Shown here piece by piece: positions 9,867-18,631 of a stretch of 64,000 nt of DNA. Position numbers and translations under genes: made by a program. Each line of letters opens with the position of its first letter. Positions within the stretch are counted from its first letter, which is position 1. The notes beneath the pieces were generated by a model. The model was not told where the DNA came from and searched no databases. It saw only the letters and a list, made by a program, of their open reading frames with translations. Origin of the DNA: Mycobacterium sp. 852014-52450_SCH5900713. Its GTDB lineage: Bacteria; Actinomycetota; Actinomycetes; Mycobacteriales; Mycobacteriaceae. The stretch spans positions 228,987 to 292,986 of the forward strand of contig NZ_LZIL01000050.1 in assembly GCF_001667075.1 (NCBI RefSeq), given 5' to 3'.

Positions 9867-11003
9867 ATGGCAGACGATATGGTCGACATCACCGGCTTGC
9901 TCACCCCGCTGACGGTGCGATCGGTGCGGTTGCCCAACCGGTTCGCGCTCGCGCCGATGACCAGATACGCAACGCCTGACGGTGTGCCCACGGCGGAGTA
10001 TCCGGGGTATTTCCGTCGGCGCGCCGCCGGCGGCATGGGCCTGTTGATCACCGAGGCGACACTGATCCCCGATCCGAGCACCGCGCTGGACTTCGACATG
10101 GCGAGCTACTTCCGCGACGAGGCGAAAGCGGCCTGGAAGACCGTGGTCGACGGCGTCCACGACGAAGGTGCGGCGATCTTCTCGCAACTGCTGCACGCCG
10201 GGGTATACCGCGGGCCCAACCCTGAGAGGTTTCCCGATGTCCCGACCGTCAGTCCGTCCGGGATCGACCTCTACTGTGAGCCGGTCGGGAAAGCACTGTC
10301 TGTCAACGACATCGAAAGAATCATCGGCAACTACGTGCGAGCCGCCCGCGATGCGCAGTGGGCGGGTTTCGACGGTATCGAAGTGCACGGGGCCCATGGA
10401 TACCTACCGGACCTGTTCTTGTGGGATCGCACCAACCGGCGCGTCGACCTCTACGGGGGCCCGTTGCCCGACAGGACACGGTTTGCCTCCGAACTGGTGA
10501 CGGCCCTGCGCGCGGAGCTGGGGCCGCAGACGCCGATCAGCTTCCGGTTCTCCCAATGGAAAGCCGACCTGTATGACGCGAGACTCGTCGAGACCCCGCA
10601 CGAATTGGAGACGCTCCTGCACCCGCTCGCCGAAGCCGGTGTCGATATCTTCCATCCGTCCACCCGCCGTCACTACCAACCGGCCTTCCCCGAACGTAGC
10701 GGCATAGACGGCGAATTGAGTCTGGCGGGATGGACCAAGAAGCTCACCGGACGGCCCACCATCGTCGTGGGCTCAATCGGTCTTACCAAAACCATTGAAG
10801 GGCAAGGTAACACGCCCGATGGACACGCCGACATCGCCTCGCTGGAGAAACTCGTCGACCAATTCGATCGCGGCGAGTTCGACATCGCCGCGATCGGCCG
10901 GGCCGCCCTGGCCAACCTCGACTTCGTCAACAAGATCCGCGCCGGACACAACGACGCGCTGATCCCCTACGACGAGGGCCGACACAAACTCACACTTTGT
11001 TGA
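9867..11003 (+). CDS. NADH:flavin oxidoreductase, Old Yellow Enzyme family
   Basis: A 378-residue FMN-dependent TIM-barrel ene-reductase, preceded by a strong aggaagga ribosome binding site. Landmarks are PNRFALAPMTRYATPDG (N-terminal FMN loop), AAIFSQLLHAGVYRG (Gln and His near flavin), GFDGIEVHGAHGYLPDLFLWDRTNRR (substrate His pair, Tyr and Phe) and FDIAAIGRAALANLDFVNK (phosphate-binding end). These enzymes reduce activated C=C bonds of enones or act in oxidative and reductive steps of terpenoid, steroid and aromatic breakdown. Its neighbours are two MDR-type reductases in the same direction. Confidence 0.9.
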   Translation: MADDMVDITGLLTPLTVRSVRLPNRFALAPMTRYATPDGVPTAEYPGYFRRRAAGGMGLLITEATLIPDPSTALDFDMASYFRDEAKAAWKTVVDGVHDEGAAIFSQLLHAGVYRGPNPERFPDVPTVSPSGIDLYCEPVGKALSVNDIERIIGNYVRAARDAQWAGFDGIEVHGAHGYLPDLFLWDRTNRRVDLYGGPLPDRTRFASELVTALRAELGPQTPISFRFSQWKADLYDARLVETPHELETLLHPLAEAGVDIFHPSTRRHYQPAFPERSGIDGELSLAGWTKKLTGRPTIVVGSIGLTKTIEGQGNTPDGHADIASLEKLVDQFDRGEFDIAAIGRAALANLDFVNKIRAGHNDALIPYDEGRHKLTLC

Positions 11004-11032
11004 CACCGTAACCGGGAGAGAGGTATTCGACG

Positions 11033-12049
11033 ATGCACGTGTACCGGTTCGATGGCGCCGCCGGAGGACTCGACGGGTTGGCGCTACGCGACGAACCCGT
11101 CCCGTCGCCGCAGCGGGGCGAGCTGCTGCTGCGCGTCACGGCTGTCTCGCTGAACTACCGGGACATCGCCATCCCCCTGGGTCGTTACGTGCGCGACGCC
11201 CGGCATGGTCTGGTGCCCTGCAGCGACGCCGCCGCCGAAGTCGTCGAGGTGGGTGAGGGCGTCGACGACTACCGCCCGGGTGACCGGGTCGTCAGCGCCT
11301 TCCACCCCAGGTGGTTCGGCGGCCCGATGCCGGCCACCGCCAACTCCGACAGCTACGGCAGCGGGCAGGACGGATGGCTCACCGAATACAAGGTGGTGTC
11401 GCGGGAAGCGGTCGTCGGCATCCCCGCGGCAATTCCCGACGAACAGGCGGCGACGCTGCCCTGCGCCGGGGTCACGGCGTGGAACGCGCTCGGCGGACCC
11501 ACGCCGGTGCGGGCGGGCCAGACGGTGCTGACCCTTGGTTCGGGCGGGGTGTCGGTCTTCGCGTTGCAGTTGGCCAAGGTGTCGGGCGCCCGGGTCATCG
11601 CGACCACCTCGAGCGCGCGAAAGGCCGAGACACTGCGGGCGCTCGGCGCCGCGGAAGTGATCAATTACCGCAGCAACCCGAACTGGGGTGAACAGGTCCG
11701 TGACGTCACCGAAGGACGCGGTGTGGACCGTGTCGTCGAAGTCGGCGGGCCGGCCACCATCGAGCAGTCGTTGCGGGCGGTCGCAGTCAGCGGAGAGGTC
11801 ACCCTGATCGGTTTCCTCAGCGATGACAACCCCGGCGTTGACTATTTTCTGCTGAAGGGCAGTGGCGCGACCACGCGCAGCATCACCGTCGGCGACCGCG
11901 CCGACTTACAAGATCTCGTCCGCGCCGTGGCCACGACGGGACTGACACCGGTCATCGACGATGTTGTCGACTTCGGACAGGCTAAATCGGCGTTCGAGCG
12001 ACTGCGCGATGGCAAGCACGTCGGCAAATTGGTCATCCGGGTGAGCTGA
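11033..12049 (+). CDS. NAD(P)-dependent MDR-family alcohol dehydrogenase/oxidoreductase
   Basis: A 338-residue medium-chain dehydrogenase/reductase with a GroES-like N-terminus (SLNYRDIAIPLGRY, GDRVVSAFHPRW) and a Rossmann domain with LGSGGVSVFALQLAKVSGARVIATTSS. The NYRD motif and absence of the zinc Cys/His set place it with zinc-free oxidoreductases such as crotonyl-CoA reductase or QOR relatives. ATG 11033 follows a gggagagagg ribosome site 29 bp after the OYE gene, so the three genes at 8847-12049 are likely one transcript. The substrate is unknown. Confidence 0.85.
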   Translation: MHVYRFDGAAGGLDGLALRDEPVPSPQRGELLLRVTAVSLNYRDIAIPLGRYVRDARHGLVPCSDAAAEVVEVGEGVDDYRPGDRVVSAFHPRWFGGPMPATANSDSYGSGQDGWLTEYKVVSREAVVGIPAAIPDEQAATLPCAGVTAWNALGGPTPVRAGQTVLTLGSGGVSVFALQLAKVSGARVIATTSSARKAETLRALGAAEVINYRSNPNWGEQVRDVTEGRGVDRVVEVGGPATIEQSLRAVAVSGEVTLIGFLSDDNPGVDYFLLKGSGATTRSITVGDRADLQDLVRAVATTGLTPVIDDVVDFGQAKSAFERLRDGKHVGKLVIRVS

Positions 12050-12083
12050 GGACACGCCAAAAGGCACGCTGGCGGACTCCGTC

Positions 12084-13523
12084 TCAACGCAGGAGGCCTT
12101 TGACCACCTTCCCGGTGGCGTTGAGCGGCAGGGCCTCGAGGAACTCCACCGACCGAGGGACCTTGAAGCCCGCCATGCGTTCGCGGCACCAGTCCATCAA
12201 TTCCTCAGCGCTGAGAGGGCCTTTCGCGACAACGAAGGCCTTGCCGACCTGTCCCAGCCGCCCGTCGGGCACCCCGATGACGGCGGCCTGGGCGACGGCC
12301 GGGTGGTTCAGCAGGAAGCCCTCGATCTCGGCCGGGTAAGCGTTGAAGCCGCCGACTATGTACATGTCCTTCTTGCGTCCGATGACGCGCAGCCGGCCCG
12401 TGTCGTCGATGTTGCCCAAGTCCCCGGTGTGCAGCCAGCCCTCGGCGTCGATCGCCTCGGCGGTAGCCGCCGGATCGTCCAGGTAGCCCTGCATGACGCC
12501 GTAGCCGCGGACCAGCACTTCGCCGTCATCGGCGATGCGGACCTCGACGCCCTCGCATGGCAGGCCCGCCGTGGTCGCGACATCCTCGAAGGAGTCACCG
12601 GGCCGCGAGAGGGTCACGTTGCCGGCCTCGGTCAGCCCGTATCCGGTCATCAGCGTCTGGAACGGCAGCTCGTCATGGATGCGCCGGACCAGCTCGACGG
12701 GGATGTCGGCGGCGCCGGTCACGCCGGCGCGCAACGTGGCAAGCCTGGACTTGTCGGGGACCGTCAGCAAGGAGTGGTAGAGCGTCGGCGGGCCGGGCAG
12801 CATCGTAATGCGTTCGCGCTCAACCAGATCGACGACGGTGTCGATGTCGAAGACCGCGAGCGGCAGCATCGTCGCGCCGCGCAGGAACGACGTGATGAGC
12901 CCGGCCTTCAGGCCGAACGTGTGGAAATACGGGTTGATCTGCAGGTAGCGGTCACCGCGGCGCAGGTCCGCCAGCGTCGCCCACTCCTCGTACATACGCA
13001 GCGTCTGACCGTGGTTCATCATCGCGCCCTTCGGGCGGCCGGTCGTCCCGGAGGTGAAGATGATGTCGGAGATGTCGCTGCCGCTTACCGCCCGCTCGAA
13101 TGGTGAACCGCTGGACAGGAAGTCGGATGCCAGGTCGATCACCGGTATCCCCGCGGGGGCGGTGTAGTCCTGGCCCAGGAATCCCTTGCGCGCCAGGACG
13201 GCCTTCGCCCCACTGCGCGCGATGATGTCGCCGGCTTCGTCGGTCTTGAACCGCGTGTTGACGGGTACCAGCACGCCGCCGGCGGTGAGCAGACCGAACG
13301 CCGCGACGATCCACTCCGCGGAGTTGGGCGCCCAGAGGGCGACTCGATCGCCCCTCTCGACGCCGAGGTCAGCGAAGGCGCCTGCGGCGCAACGGATCCG
13401 CTCGACAACTTCGGTGAATGTGAGGCGCAGCGGACCGTCGACCACCGCTTCCGCGTCGCCGAACCGGTCCGCCGCGCTCAAGACCATCTCGGGGATGGTC
13501 TCCCACAGTTGCGTGCCTGTCAC
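12084..13523 (-). CDS. Acyl-CoA synthetase (FadD family)
   Basis: A 479-residue AMP-forming acyl-CoA ligase. The P-loop-like FTSGTTGRPKGAMMNHG (about 156-172), the YGLTEAGNVTLSRPG adenine motif, GWLHTGDLG and the hinge GRKKDMYIVGGFNAYPAEIE are all present. The catalytic lysine lies in NATGKVVKGLLR at the C-terminus. It begins at GTG 13523, overlapping the stop of the amidohydrolase gene by 4 nt (GTGA), so the two are translationally coupled. It activates a carboxylic acid to its CoA thioester. Overall length and motifs resemble mycobacterial ligases for steroid- or ring-derived acids, but the substrate cannot be read from sequence. Confidence 0.9.
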   Translation of the reverse strand: MTGTQLWETIPEMVLSAADRFGDAEAVVDGPLRLTFTEVVERIRCAAGAFADLGVERGDRVALWAPNSAEWIVAAFGLLTAGGVLVPVNTRFKTDEAGDIIARSGAKAVLARKGFLGQDYTAPAGIPVIDLASDFLSSGSPFERAVSGSDISDIIFTSGTTGRPKGAMMNHGQTLRMYEEWATLADLRRGDRYLQINPYFHTFGLKAGLITSFLRGATMLPLAVFDIDTVVDLVERERITMLPGPPTLYHSLLTVPDKSRLATLRAGVTGAADIPVELVRRIHDELPFQTLMTGYGLTEAGNVTLSRPGDSFEDVATTAGLPCEGVEVRIADDGEVLVRGYGVMQGYLDDPAATAEAIDAEGWLHTGDLGNIDDTGRLRVIGRKKDMYIVGGFNAYPAEIEGFLLNHPAVAQAAVIGVPDGRLGQVGKAFVVAKGPLSAEELMDWCRERMAGFKVPRSVEFLEALPLNATGKVVKGLLR

Positions 13524-14710
13524 ACCGTGACAAGCCGGGCGAGGTTGCCGCCCATGATCTTTGCTTGGTCGTCGGCGGGCAGGTGCGACAGCGCCTCGAT
13601 GTAATAGGTCGGCTCCGCCAACCCCTCGGGGTGCGGCCAGTCCGAGCCGTAGAGCACCTGATCCACACCGACGAGTTTGACCAGATCGTCGATGCCGTCC
13701 TCGAAGAACGGGCTGACGTGGATGCGGCTCTTGACCATCTCGACGGGGTCGCTGGGGAACGCCTCCGGGGCCTTCCGGAAGACCTCGGCCAGGCCGTCAA
13801 GCAGTGGGGTCATCCACTTCGAACCGGCCTCGACGATGGCAACCTTCAGCTTCGGGTGGCGGTAGAGCGCACCGTGGATAACCCACGACCCCACCGAGTC
13901 CTGAATCGGCCGCCACTCGTTGAGGATGCCCATCGCATTCGTCTGGAACGGCAGCATCTCTGCGTTGGCACCATCCCACTCCGAGGTGTACCGGGAGTAG
14001 CCACTGTCGCTGGAGTGCATGCCGACCAGCACGTCGTGCTCGACGACCCGCTCCCAGAACGGGTCGAACTCGGGCAGCGCGAACGACCGGGGACCGCGGA
14101 AGCCGGGGACCGGAGCCGGGCGGACCAGGATGCAACGCGCGCCGCGCTTGACCGCCCACTCCAGCTCCTCGATCGCCTTCTCGACGATCGGCAGGGTGAT
14201 GACCGGGGTGGTAAAGATGCGGTTCTGGTAGTTGAAGCCCCAGACCTCGTCGAGCCACTCGTTGAGCGCATGCACCAGAACGTGGATGGCAACGGGGTCG
14301 TCCGACAGCCGCTCCTCGAGGAGGCTGGCCAGCGTCGGGAACATCAGGGTGCGGTCCAAGCCCAGCTCGTTCATCTTCTCCAGGCGCGGGCCGGGCTCGA
14401 AGAACGCCGGGATCGCGCGCATCGGCTCACCGAACAACTCGCGCTTGGTCTTGCCGTCCGGGTTGCCGAATTTGAAGTACTCCTCCCAAGCGCCCGGCCG
14501 GGCGACAACCTCGAAGGTCGGGTTGGGAATGTAGTTGCTGATTTGGCCGCGGATCGCGATCTTGGTCCGCCCGTTGACCTGCACGTACTGGACGAAGTCC
14601 TTGTACTCCTTGGGCAAGAACTTCGTCAGCGCTTCCGGCGGCTCGTAGAGATGGTTATCCGCATCAAAGATGGGGAACGGGACGTCCACCTTGTGCGACA
14701 ACTGACCCAT
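13520..14710 (-). CDS. Amidohydrolase 2 family protein (ACMSD-like)
   Basis: A 396-residue metal-dependent TIM-barrel protein of the amidohydrolase-2 family. The metal motif FDADNHLYEP (Asp16, Asp18, His20) and C-terminal VDQVLYGSDWPHPEG are characteristic, with a further His in VLVGMHSSDSG. Family members include decarboxylases such as ACMSD as well as hydrolases, so non-hydrolytic C-C chemistry on a CoA or acid intermediate is possible. ATG 14710 has an excellent aaggagga site. The GAGAAT-N3-ATTCTC palindrome lies 23 bp upstream. It is co-transcribed with the FadD gene. Two related proteins are encoded at 45708-47983. Confidence 0.87.
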   Translation of the reverse strand: MGQLSHKVDVPFPIFDADNHLYEPPEALTKFLPKEYKDFVQYVQVNGRTKIAIRGQISNYIPNPTFEVVARPGAWEEYFKFGNPDGKTKRELFGEPMRAIPAFFEPGPRLEKMNELGLDRTLMFPTLASLLEERLSDDPVAIHVLVHALNEWLDEVWGFNYQNRIFTTPVITLPIVEKAIEELEWAVKRGARCILVRPAPVPGFRGPRSFALPEFDPFWERVVEHDVLVGMHSSDSGYSRYTSEWDGANAEMLPFQTNAMGILNEWRPIQDSVGSWVIHGALYRHPKLKVAIVEAGSKWMTPLLDGLAEVFRKAPEAFPSDPVEMVKSRIHVSPFFEDGIDDLVKLVGVDQVLYGSDWPHPEGLAEPTYYIEALSHLPADDQAKIMGGNLARLVTV

Positions 14711-14732
14711 GGAATCCTCCTTCGCGATTTTT

Positions 14733-14747
14733 GAGAATTGTATTCTC
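14733..14747. promoter_or_regulatory. GAGAAT-N3-ATTCTC operator, site 1
   Basis: Perfect inverted repeat GAGAAT-TGT-ATTCTC, 23 bp upstream of the amidohydrolase start at 14710. It is a perfect match to the recurring palindrome found before at least seven other units in this window. Its position next to the ribosome site suggests operator blocking of transcription. Confidence 0.7.
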
Positions 14748-14795
14748 TGCAGGCGTCGAACCGCAACGTACCCCCTGGTTCGCCAAAGGGGCGGA

Positions 14796-15218
14796 TCAGC
14801 AAGCGATGACGATTTTGAACGTGGCCGTGGTGGGTTCGTTGGGTTTGTCGGCCTTGGAGCCGTGTGCGGTGCCGGTGATGGTGAACCTGCCGCCGCTCGA
14901 ACTCATGTCCACATCCCCCTCCCCCCCGCGCGAGTACATGCCGGTGAAGTTGCCCAGATTGCGGATGCGGACCGACTCGGCGGAAACCGGTTCGGCCCGC
15001 TCGTCGACGATGACATTAGCTCCGGCGAAGTCGCCGCCGATGTCGATCGTCCGGGTCCATTCCCTCTGACTGCATTTGACGACGTTGAACTTCGTGTCGA
15101 TCCCGTTGACGGTCACGGAAGCAGTGCTGGAGATTTGAGTCGGCGGCCGCGGGGTGCATGCGCCGAGCATGCTGACCGCGAGTGACGCCGCGAGCACTGC
15201 CGCAATTCGATCCCGCAT
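14796..15218 (-). CDS. LpqH-like (19-kDa antigen family) lipoprotein
   Basis: A 140-residue secreted lipoprotein. The signal peptide MRDRIAAVLAASLAVSMLGAC has a lipobox LGAC with Cys21. The body, VTVNGIDTKFNVVKCSQREWT and FTITGTAHGSKADKP ending FKIVIAC, matches the mycobacterial 19-kDa lipoprotein family (LpqH), with two conserved cysteines probably forming a disulfide. ATG 15218 is chosen because upstream in-frame codons lack signal-peptide character. It is divergent from the crotonase gene, with operator-like repeats between. The function is a cell-envelope lipoprotein with unknown ligand. Confidence 0.9.
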   Translation of the reverse strand: MRDRIAAVLAASLAVSMLGACTPRPPTQISSTASVTVNGIDTKFNVVKCSQREWTRTIDIGGDFAGANVIVDERAEPVSAESVRIRNLGNFTGMYSRGGEGDVDMSSSGGRFTITGTAHGSKADKPNEPTTATFKIVIAC

Positions 15219-15272
15219 GTGGGCGCCCCTGTCTTCGCTGACGATAGCTCTTCGGCCTGCGGCGACGATGTT

Positions 15273-15291
15273 ATTCTCGCACCGAGAGAAT
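15273..15291. promoter_or_regulatory. ATTCTC/GAGAAT operator pair, site 2
   Basis: Between the divergent lipoprotein (15218) and crotonase (15330) genes an ATTCTC half-site (15273-15278) and a GAGAAT half-site (15286-15291) face each other. Each also has a degraded partner at the N3 spacing: GACGAT before the first and AATATC after the second. This looks like two overlapping weak copies of the recurring palindrome, 39 bp from the crotonase start. Confidence 0.5.
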
Positions 15292-15329
15292 GCCAATATC
15301 GTCTGTTCTCGTCCTAGGAGCAATAACGC

Positions 15330-16076
15330 ATGGTGGACCTGGAGATCGACGACGGGTTGGCGGTGCTGACGATCGATCGGCCGCACGCGCGCAATGCCAT
15401 CGCGCTGGACACCATGCAGCAGGTGGAGAAGGCGTTGGACGCCGCGGCGGGCGCCAAGACCCTGGTGATCAAGGGGGCGGGAGATCGGGCTTTCGTATCC
15501 GGCGGTGACCTCAAGGAGCTGCGCGCGCTGCGGACCGAAGAGGATGCCGCGGCGATGGCCAAGCGGATGCGCGCGATTTGCGACCAACTGGCCAGCTTCC
15601 CCGCCCCGGTGATCGCCGCGCTGAACGGCCACGCCTTCGGCGGTGGCGCCGAGGTCGCGGTCGCCGCCGACATCCGGCTGGCAGCCGACGACGTCAAGAT
15701 CGCCTTCAACCAGGTGGAACTCGAGATCATGCCGGCCTGGGGCGGCGCCGAGCGGCTGGCCGAGCTCGTCGGAAAGAGCCGGGCGCTGTTGTTGGCCGGC
15801 ACCGGTACCGCCCTCACCGCGGACGAGGCCGAGCGAATCGGCCTGGTGGACCGGGTGTTCCCCCGCGAGTCGTTCGACGAGGGATGGCAATCCATCGCGA
15901 GGTCGCTGGCTCGCCACCCGGCGACCGAGATAAAGCGCGTGATCAGCGGAGTTTCGGCGGACGAAGCGATAGCATCCTTCGCACGGCTGTGGGTCGCCGA
16001 CGCACACTGGCGGGCCGCAGAGCGGGTGATGAACCGCACCACGAGTGCGCGACGGGCAGCCGGAGGAGCGAAATGA
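15330..16076 (+). CDS. Enoyl-CoA hydratase/isomerase (crotonase) family protein
   Basis: A 248-residue crotonase. Landmarks are IDRPHARNAIALDTMQ, the oxyanion-hole region RAFVSGGDLKEL, NGHAFGGGAEVAVAADIRLA and NQVELEIMPAWGGAERLAELVG. Glutamates lie at both positions used for water activation in true hydratases (GGGAEV and QVELEI), so enoyl-CoA hydration is likely. The ATG at 15330 follows an aggag sequence. The stop overlaps the start of the secreted-protein gene by 4 nt. A recurring regulatory palindrome lies upstream. The acyl-CoA substrate is unknown. Confidence 0.87.
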   Translation: MVDLEIDDGLAVLTIDRPHARNAIALDTMQQVEKALDAAAGAKTLVIKGAGDRAFVSGGDLKELRALRTEEDAAAMAKRMRAICDQLASFPAPVIAALNGHAFGGGAEVAVAADIRLAADDVKIAFNQVELEIMPAWGGAERLAELVGKSRALLLAGTGTALTADEAERIGLVDRVFPRESFDEGWQSIARSLARHPATEIKRVISGVSADEAIASFARLWVADAHWRAAERVMNRTTSARRAAGGAK

Positions 16077-16501
16077 CGGTCAGACGGTTGAGTGTGGGCG
16101 CAGTGAGTTTGTCGGCGGTGCTGGCGGGTGCGACCGGTTCACTCGTGAGCGCGGGCCACGCCCATGCCGACCCGGCCATGCATCACGTCACGTACACGGT
16201 CACCGCGCAGAATCCGATCTACACCGACATCTACTACCTGGACCACCAGCCGGAGAAATTCTCCGATTACAGCCACAACCCCTACTCCTTCACGCCGCAT
16301 GTGGATGTCGACCTCGCCCCGGGCAAACCGTGGAGCTTCGACTTGGACATGTCGAACCCCAATGACTACGCGATGGTCGTGGCGAGCACGGGCACGGAGC
16401 CCGGCACGCCCGGGCTTCACTGTGATCTGGCGGTGGACGGAGCCGTCGTCGTATCCAAGGACGGCCCCAAGGGCGTGCTCTGCTCGCTGCGCAACTGGTG
16501 A
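16073..16501 (+). CDS. Secreted protein of unknown function
   Basis: A 142-residue exported protein. Residues 1-33 form a cleavable signal peptide (MTVRRLSVGAVSLSAVLAGA ... GHAHADP) with a typical A-x-A site. The mature part, VTYTVTAQNPIYTDIYYLD and KPWSFDLDMSNPNDYAMVVAS, looks like an all-beta domain with two cysteines (GLHCDLAV, VLCSLRNW) that could form a disulfide. ATG 16073 overlaps the crotonase stop (ATGA), so export of this protein is linked to crotonase expression. Its last 85 bp overlap the convergent TetR gene. I do not recognise a function. Confidence 0.78.
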   Translation: MTVRRLSVGAVSLSAVLAGATGSLVSAGHAHADPAMHHVTYTVTAQNPIYTDIYYLDHQPEKFSDYSHNPYSFTPHVDVDLAPGKPWSFDLDMSNPNDYAMVVASTGTEPGTPGLHCDLAVDGAVVVSKDGPKGVLCSLRNW

Positions 16502-17127
16502 ACCACCCAGGTCGGCGGGATACCTTCGATGGGTCGCGGCTCGCCTTCTAGGCGGCGCAGATATTTTTCGACCAACTCCACGGTTTCGGCGTGACCGCCG
16601 GACATGCCGATCGCCTGCTCGAGCACCAGCATTCGCGACAAGCTGCTCATCAGCACCGTCCAGACCACCGCGGGCACGTCGTCGTTCTCGGCGCCGTAGC
16701 GCTGCAACGCGGCGGCCACCGCTTTGCGCTCCTCCTCGCGGAAACGCTCGGCGTAGTAGGCGATTTCGCGCCGCATATCTTTGCGATGGTTGGCCAATGC
16801 CATGAATTCCATCGAGATCCGGGTGAACGCCGGGTCGGTGCCAAACCGCCAGAGCGCCCACAGTGGTTGCGGCGATTGCAGTAGCTGGGCCTGCGCCTGC
16901 AGCCCTTCGTCGGCGCGGCGGCGGAAGACTTCCAGAAACAGCTCCTCCATGGTGCGGAAGTAGTAGTGCACCAATTGCGGTTTCAGCCCCGCCTTGTTCG
17001 CGAGACGGCGCGACGTCACGGCGGCGTAGCCCTCTTCGAGCATCAGCTGCTCGGCCGCGTCGAGCAGCAGGCCGCGATTCTTCGCGTCCGGCGCCCCGAT
17101 CCGGCGGGCCGCAGAAGCAGATGTCAT
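16417..17127 (-). CDS. TetR/AcrR family transcriptional regulator
   Basis: A 236-residue TetR-type protein with DNA-binding segment YAAVTSRRLANKAGLKPQLVHYYFRTMEELFLEV (about 35-68) and a helical ligand domain. The length is at the upper end for the family: after LRRLEGEPRPIEGIPPTW the C-terminus runs about 30 residues into DNA that also codes for the convergent secreted protein (85-bp overlap). The start at ATG 17127 has ~200 bp to the divergent P450 gene, with an imperfect inverted repeat at 17232-17251 as candidate operator. The effector is unknown. Confidence 0.85.
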   Translation of the reverse strand: MTSASAARRIGAPDAKNRGLLLDAAEQLMLEEGYAAVTSRRLANKAGLKPQLVHYYFRTMEELFLEVFRRRADEGLQAQAQLLQSPQPLWALWRFGTDPAFTRISMEFMALANHRKDMRREIAYYAERFREEERKAVAAALQRYGAENDDVPAVVWTVLMSSLSRMLVLEQAIGMSGGHAETVELVEKYLRRLEGEPRPIEGIPPTWVVHQLRSEQSTPLGPSLDTTTAPSTARSQ

Positions 17128-17231
17128 GCCGTCACTCCATGCTCTCGAGACTCCGGTGTCGACCTAGTCAGATCGTAGCCAGGTCAGCGCGATGCCTCGG
17201 CGTTGCGACCTTGACCCTGACATTACCGCCA

Positions 17232-17251
17232 TGCTAAGCAGGTGCTCAGCA
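17232..17251. promoter_or_regulatory. Candidate operator between TetR and P450-I
   Basis: Imperfect inverted repeat TGCTAAGC-AGGT-GCTCAGCA (7 of 8 arm pairs match) in the 207-bp divergent region between the TetR start (17127) and the P450 start (17335). Size and position suit a TetR dimer. Confidence 0.5.
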
Positions 17252-17334
17252 CATTTTCGGTTTTCCGAATCGCGCGGCCCCATAGCCTGCCGCCGAACAC
17301 AGCCGGTAATCCAAGCCCAGGGAGACGCAATCCG

Positions 17335-18630
17335 ATGAGCGACTACGAGTCGATCGACTTCTTCACCGACCCGTCTCTGGTACCTGATCCGCACCCCTAC
17401 TTCGATTACCTGCGCAGTCAGAACCCGGTGCTGCGCCTGCCGCACTATGGCGTCATCGCGGTCACGGGGTACGACGAAGCCTGCGAGATCTACAAGGACC
17501 CCGACACGTTCTCCAACATCGTCGCGCTGGGCGGCCCGTTCCCGCCGCTGCCGTTCACGCCCCAAGGCGACGACATCAGCGCTCAGATCGATGCGCACCG
17601 CAGCTCCTTTCCGATGAACGAGCATATGGTGACGATGGATCCGCCGGACCACACCAAGGCCCGGTCCGTGCTGGCCAAGCTGCTGACCCCGAGCCGGCTG
17701 AAGCAGAACGAGGAGTTCATGTGGCGCCTCGCCGACCGTCAGCTCGACGAATTCCTGAGCAACGGCGAGTGCGAGTTCATCGCCGAGTACTCAAAGCCCT
17801 TCGCCACGTTGGTGATCGCCGACCTACTCGGCGTCCCCGAGGAGGACCATAAGGAGTTCCGCACCGTCTTGGGCGCCGACCGCCCCGGAGCGCGGGTCGG
17901 GGCACTCGATCACCAGTCGGTCGGCATCAACCCGCTGGAGTGGCTCGACGAAAAGTTCTGCAACTACATCGAGGACCGGCGGCGCGAGCCCCGCAACGAC
18001 GTGCTGACGTCGCTTGCGTCGGCGAAGTATCCGGACGGCTCGACGCCCCCGGTCATCGAGGTGGTCCGCTCGGCGACGTTCCTATTCGCAGCCGGTCAGG
18101 AGACCACCGCCAAGCTGCTCAGCGCCGCCCTGCAGGTGCTCGGCGACCGGCCGGACATCCAGCAGGAGCTGCGCGAGGACCGCAGCCTGATCCCCGGGTT
18201 CATCGAGGAATCGCTGCGGATGGACAGCCCCGTCAAGAGCGACTCGCGGCTTGCCCGCAAGGCCACCACCGTCGGGGGCGTCGACATCCCCGCCGGCACC
18301 GTCGTGATGGTCCTGCCGGGCGCCGCGAACCGCGACCCGCGACGCTTCGAGAATCCGCACGAATTCGACCTGCGCCGCAAGAACGTTCGCGAGCACATGG
18401 CCTTCGCCCGGGGTGTCCACTCCTGCCCGGGCGGTCCGCTCGCCCGCGTCGAGGGCCGCGTCTCGATCGAGCGCATCCTGGACCGGATGCCGCGCATCGA
18501 GATCGACGAAGCCCATCACGGACCGGCCGCCGAGCGTCGCTACAGCTACGAGCCGACGTACATCCTGCGTGGCCTGAGCGAACTCCATCTCACCTTCACC
18601 ACCGCGGACGCGGTCGCTGTCGCGGGCTGA
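17335..18630 (+). CDS. Cytochrome P450 (P450-I)
   Basis: A 431-residue soluble bacterial P450. The I-helix oxygen-activation motif is FAAGQETTAKL, the K-helix ExxR is EESLRMDSP, and the heme loop is FARGVHSCPGGPLAR with Cys at about 364. I chose ATG 17335 (MSDYESIDFFTDPSLVPDPHPY); upstream in-frame residues do not resemble a P450. It is closely related to P450-IV at 59931-61202: both have GPFPPLPF/GPFPGFPV, DRRREPR and a YEPTYILRGL-type C-terminus, so they probably belong to one family with related substrates. No ferredoxin gene adjoins it. The substrate is probably a hydrophobic compound handled by this cluster. Confidence 0.93.
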   Translation: MSDYESIDFFTDPSLVPDPHPYFDYLRSQNPVLRLPHYGVIAVTGYDEACEIYKDPDTFSNIVALGGPFPPLPFTPQGDDISAQIDAHRSSFPMNEHMVTMDPPDHTKARSVLAKLLTPSRLKQNEEFMWRLADRQLDEFLSNGECEFIAEYSKPFATLVIADLLGVPEEDHKEFRTVLGADRPGARVGALDHQSVGINPLEWLDEKFCNYIEDRRREPRNDVLTSLASAKYPDGSTPPVIEVVRSATFLFAAGQETTAKLLSAALQVLGDRPDIQQELREDRSLIPGFIEESLRMDSPVKSDSRLARKATTVGGVDIPAGTVVMVLPGAANRDPRRFENPHEFDLRRKNVREHMAFARGVHSCPGGPLARVEGRVSIERILDRMPRIEIDEAHHGPAAERRYSYEPTYILRGLSELHLTFTTADAVAVAG

Positions 18631-18631
18631 A

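Noticed and set aside
8904..10397. Minus-strand frame of about 497 codons opposite the MDR and OYE genes
   Set aside because: A high-GC antisense shadow of well-defined plus-strand enzymes, without recognisable domains.
16251..16265. GGAGAA-A-TTCTCC palindrome resembling the recurring operator
   Set aside because: It lies inside the secreted-protein coding sequence (codons for PEKFSD) and has no N3 spacing between GAGAAT and ATTCTC, so it is probably chance.
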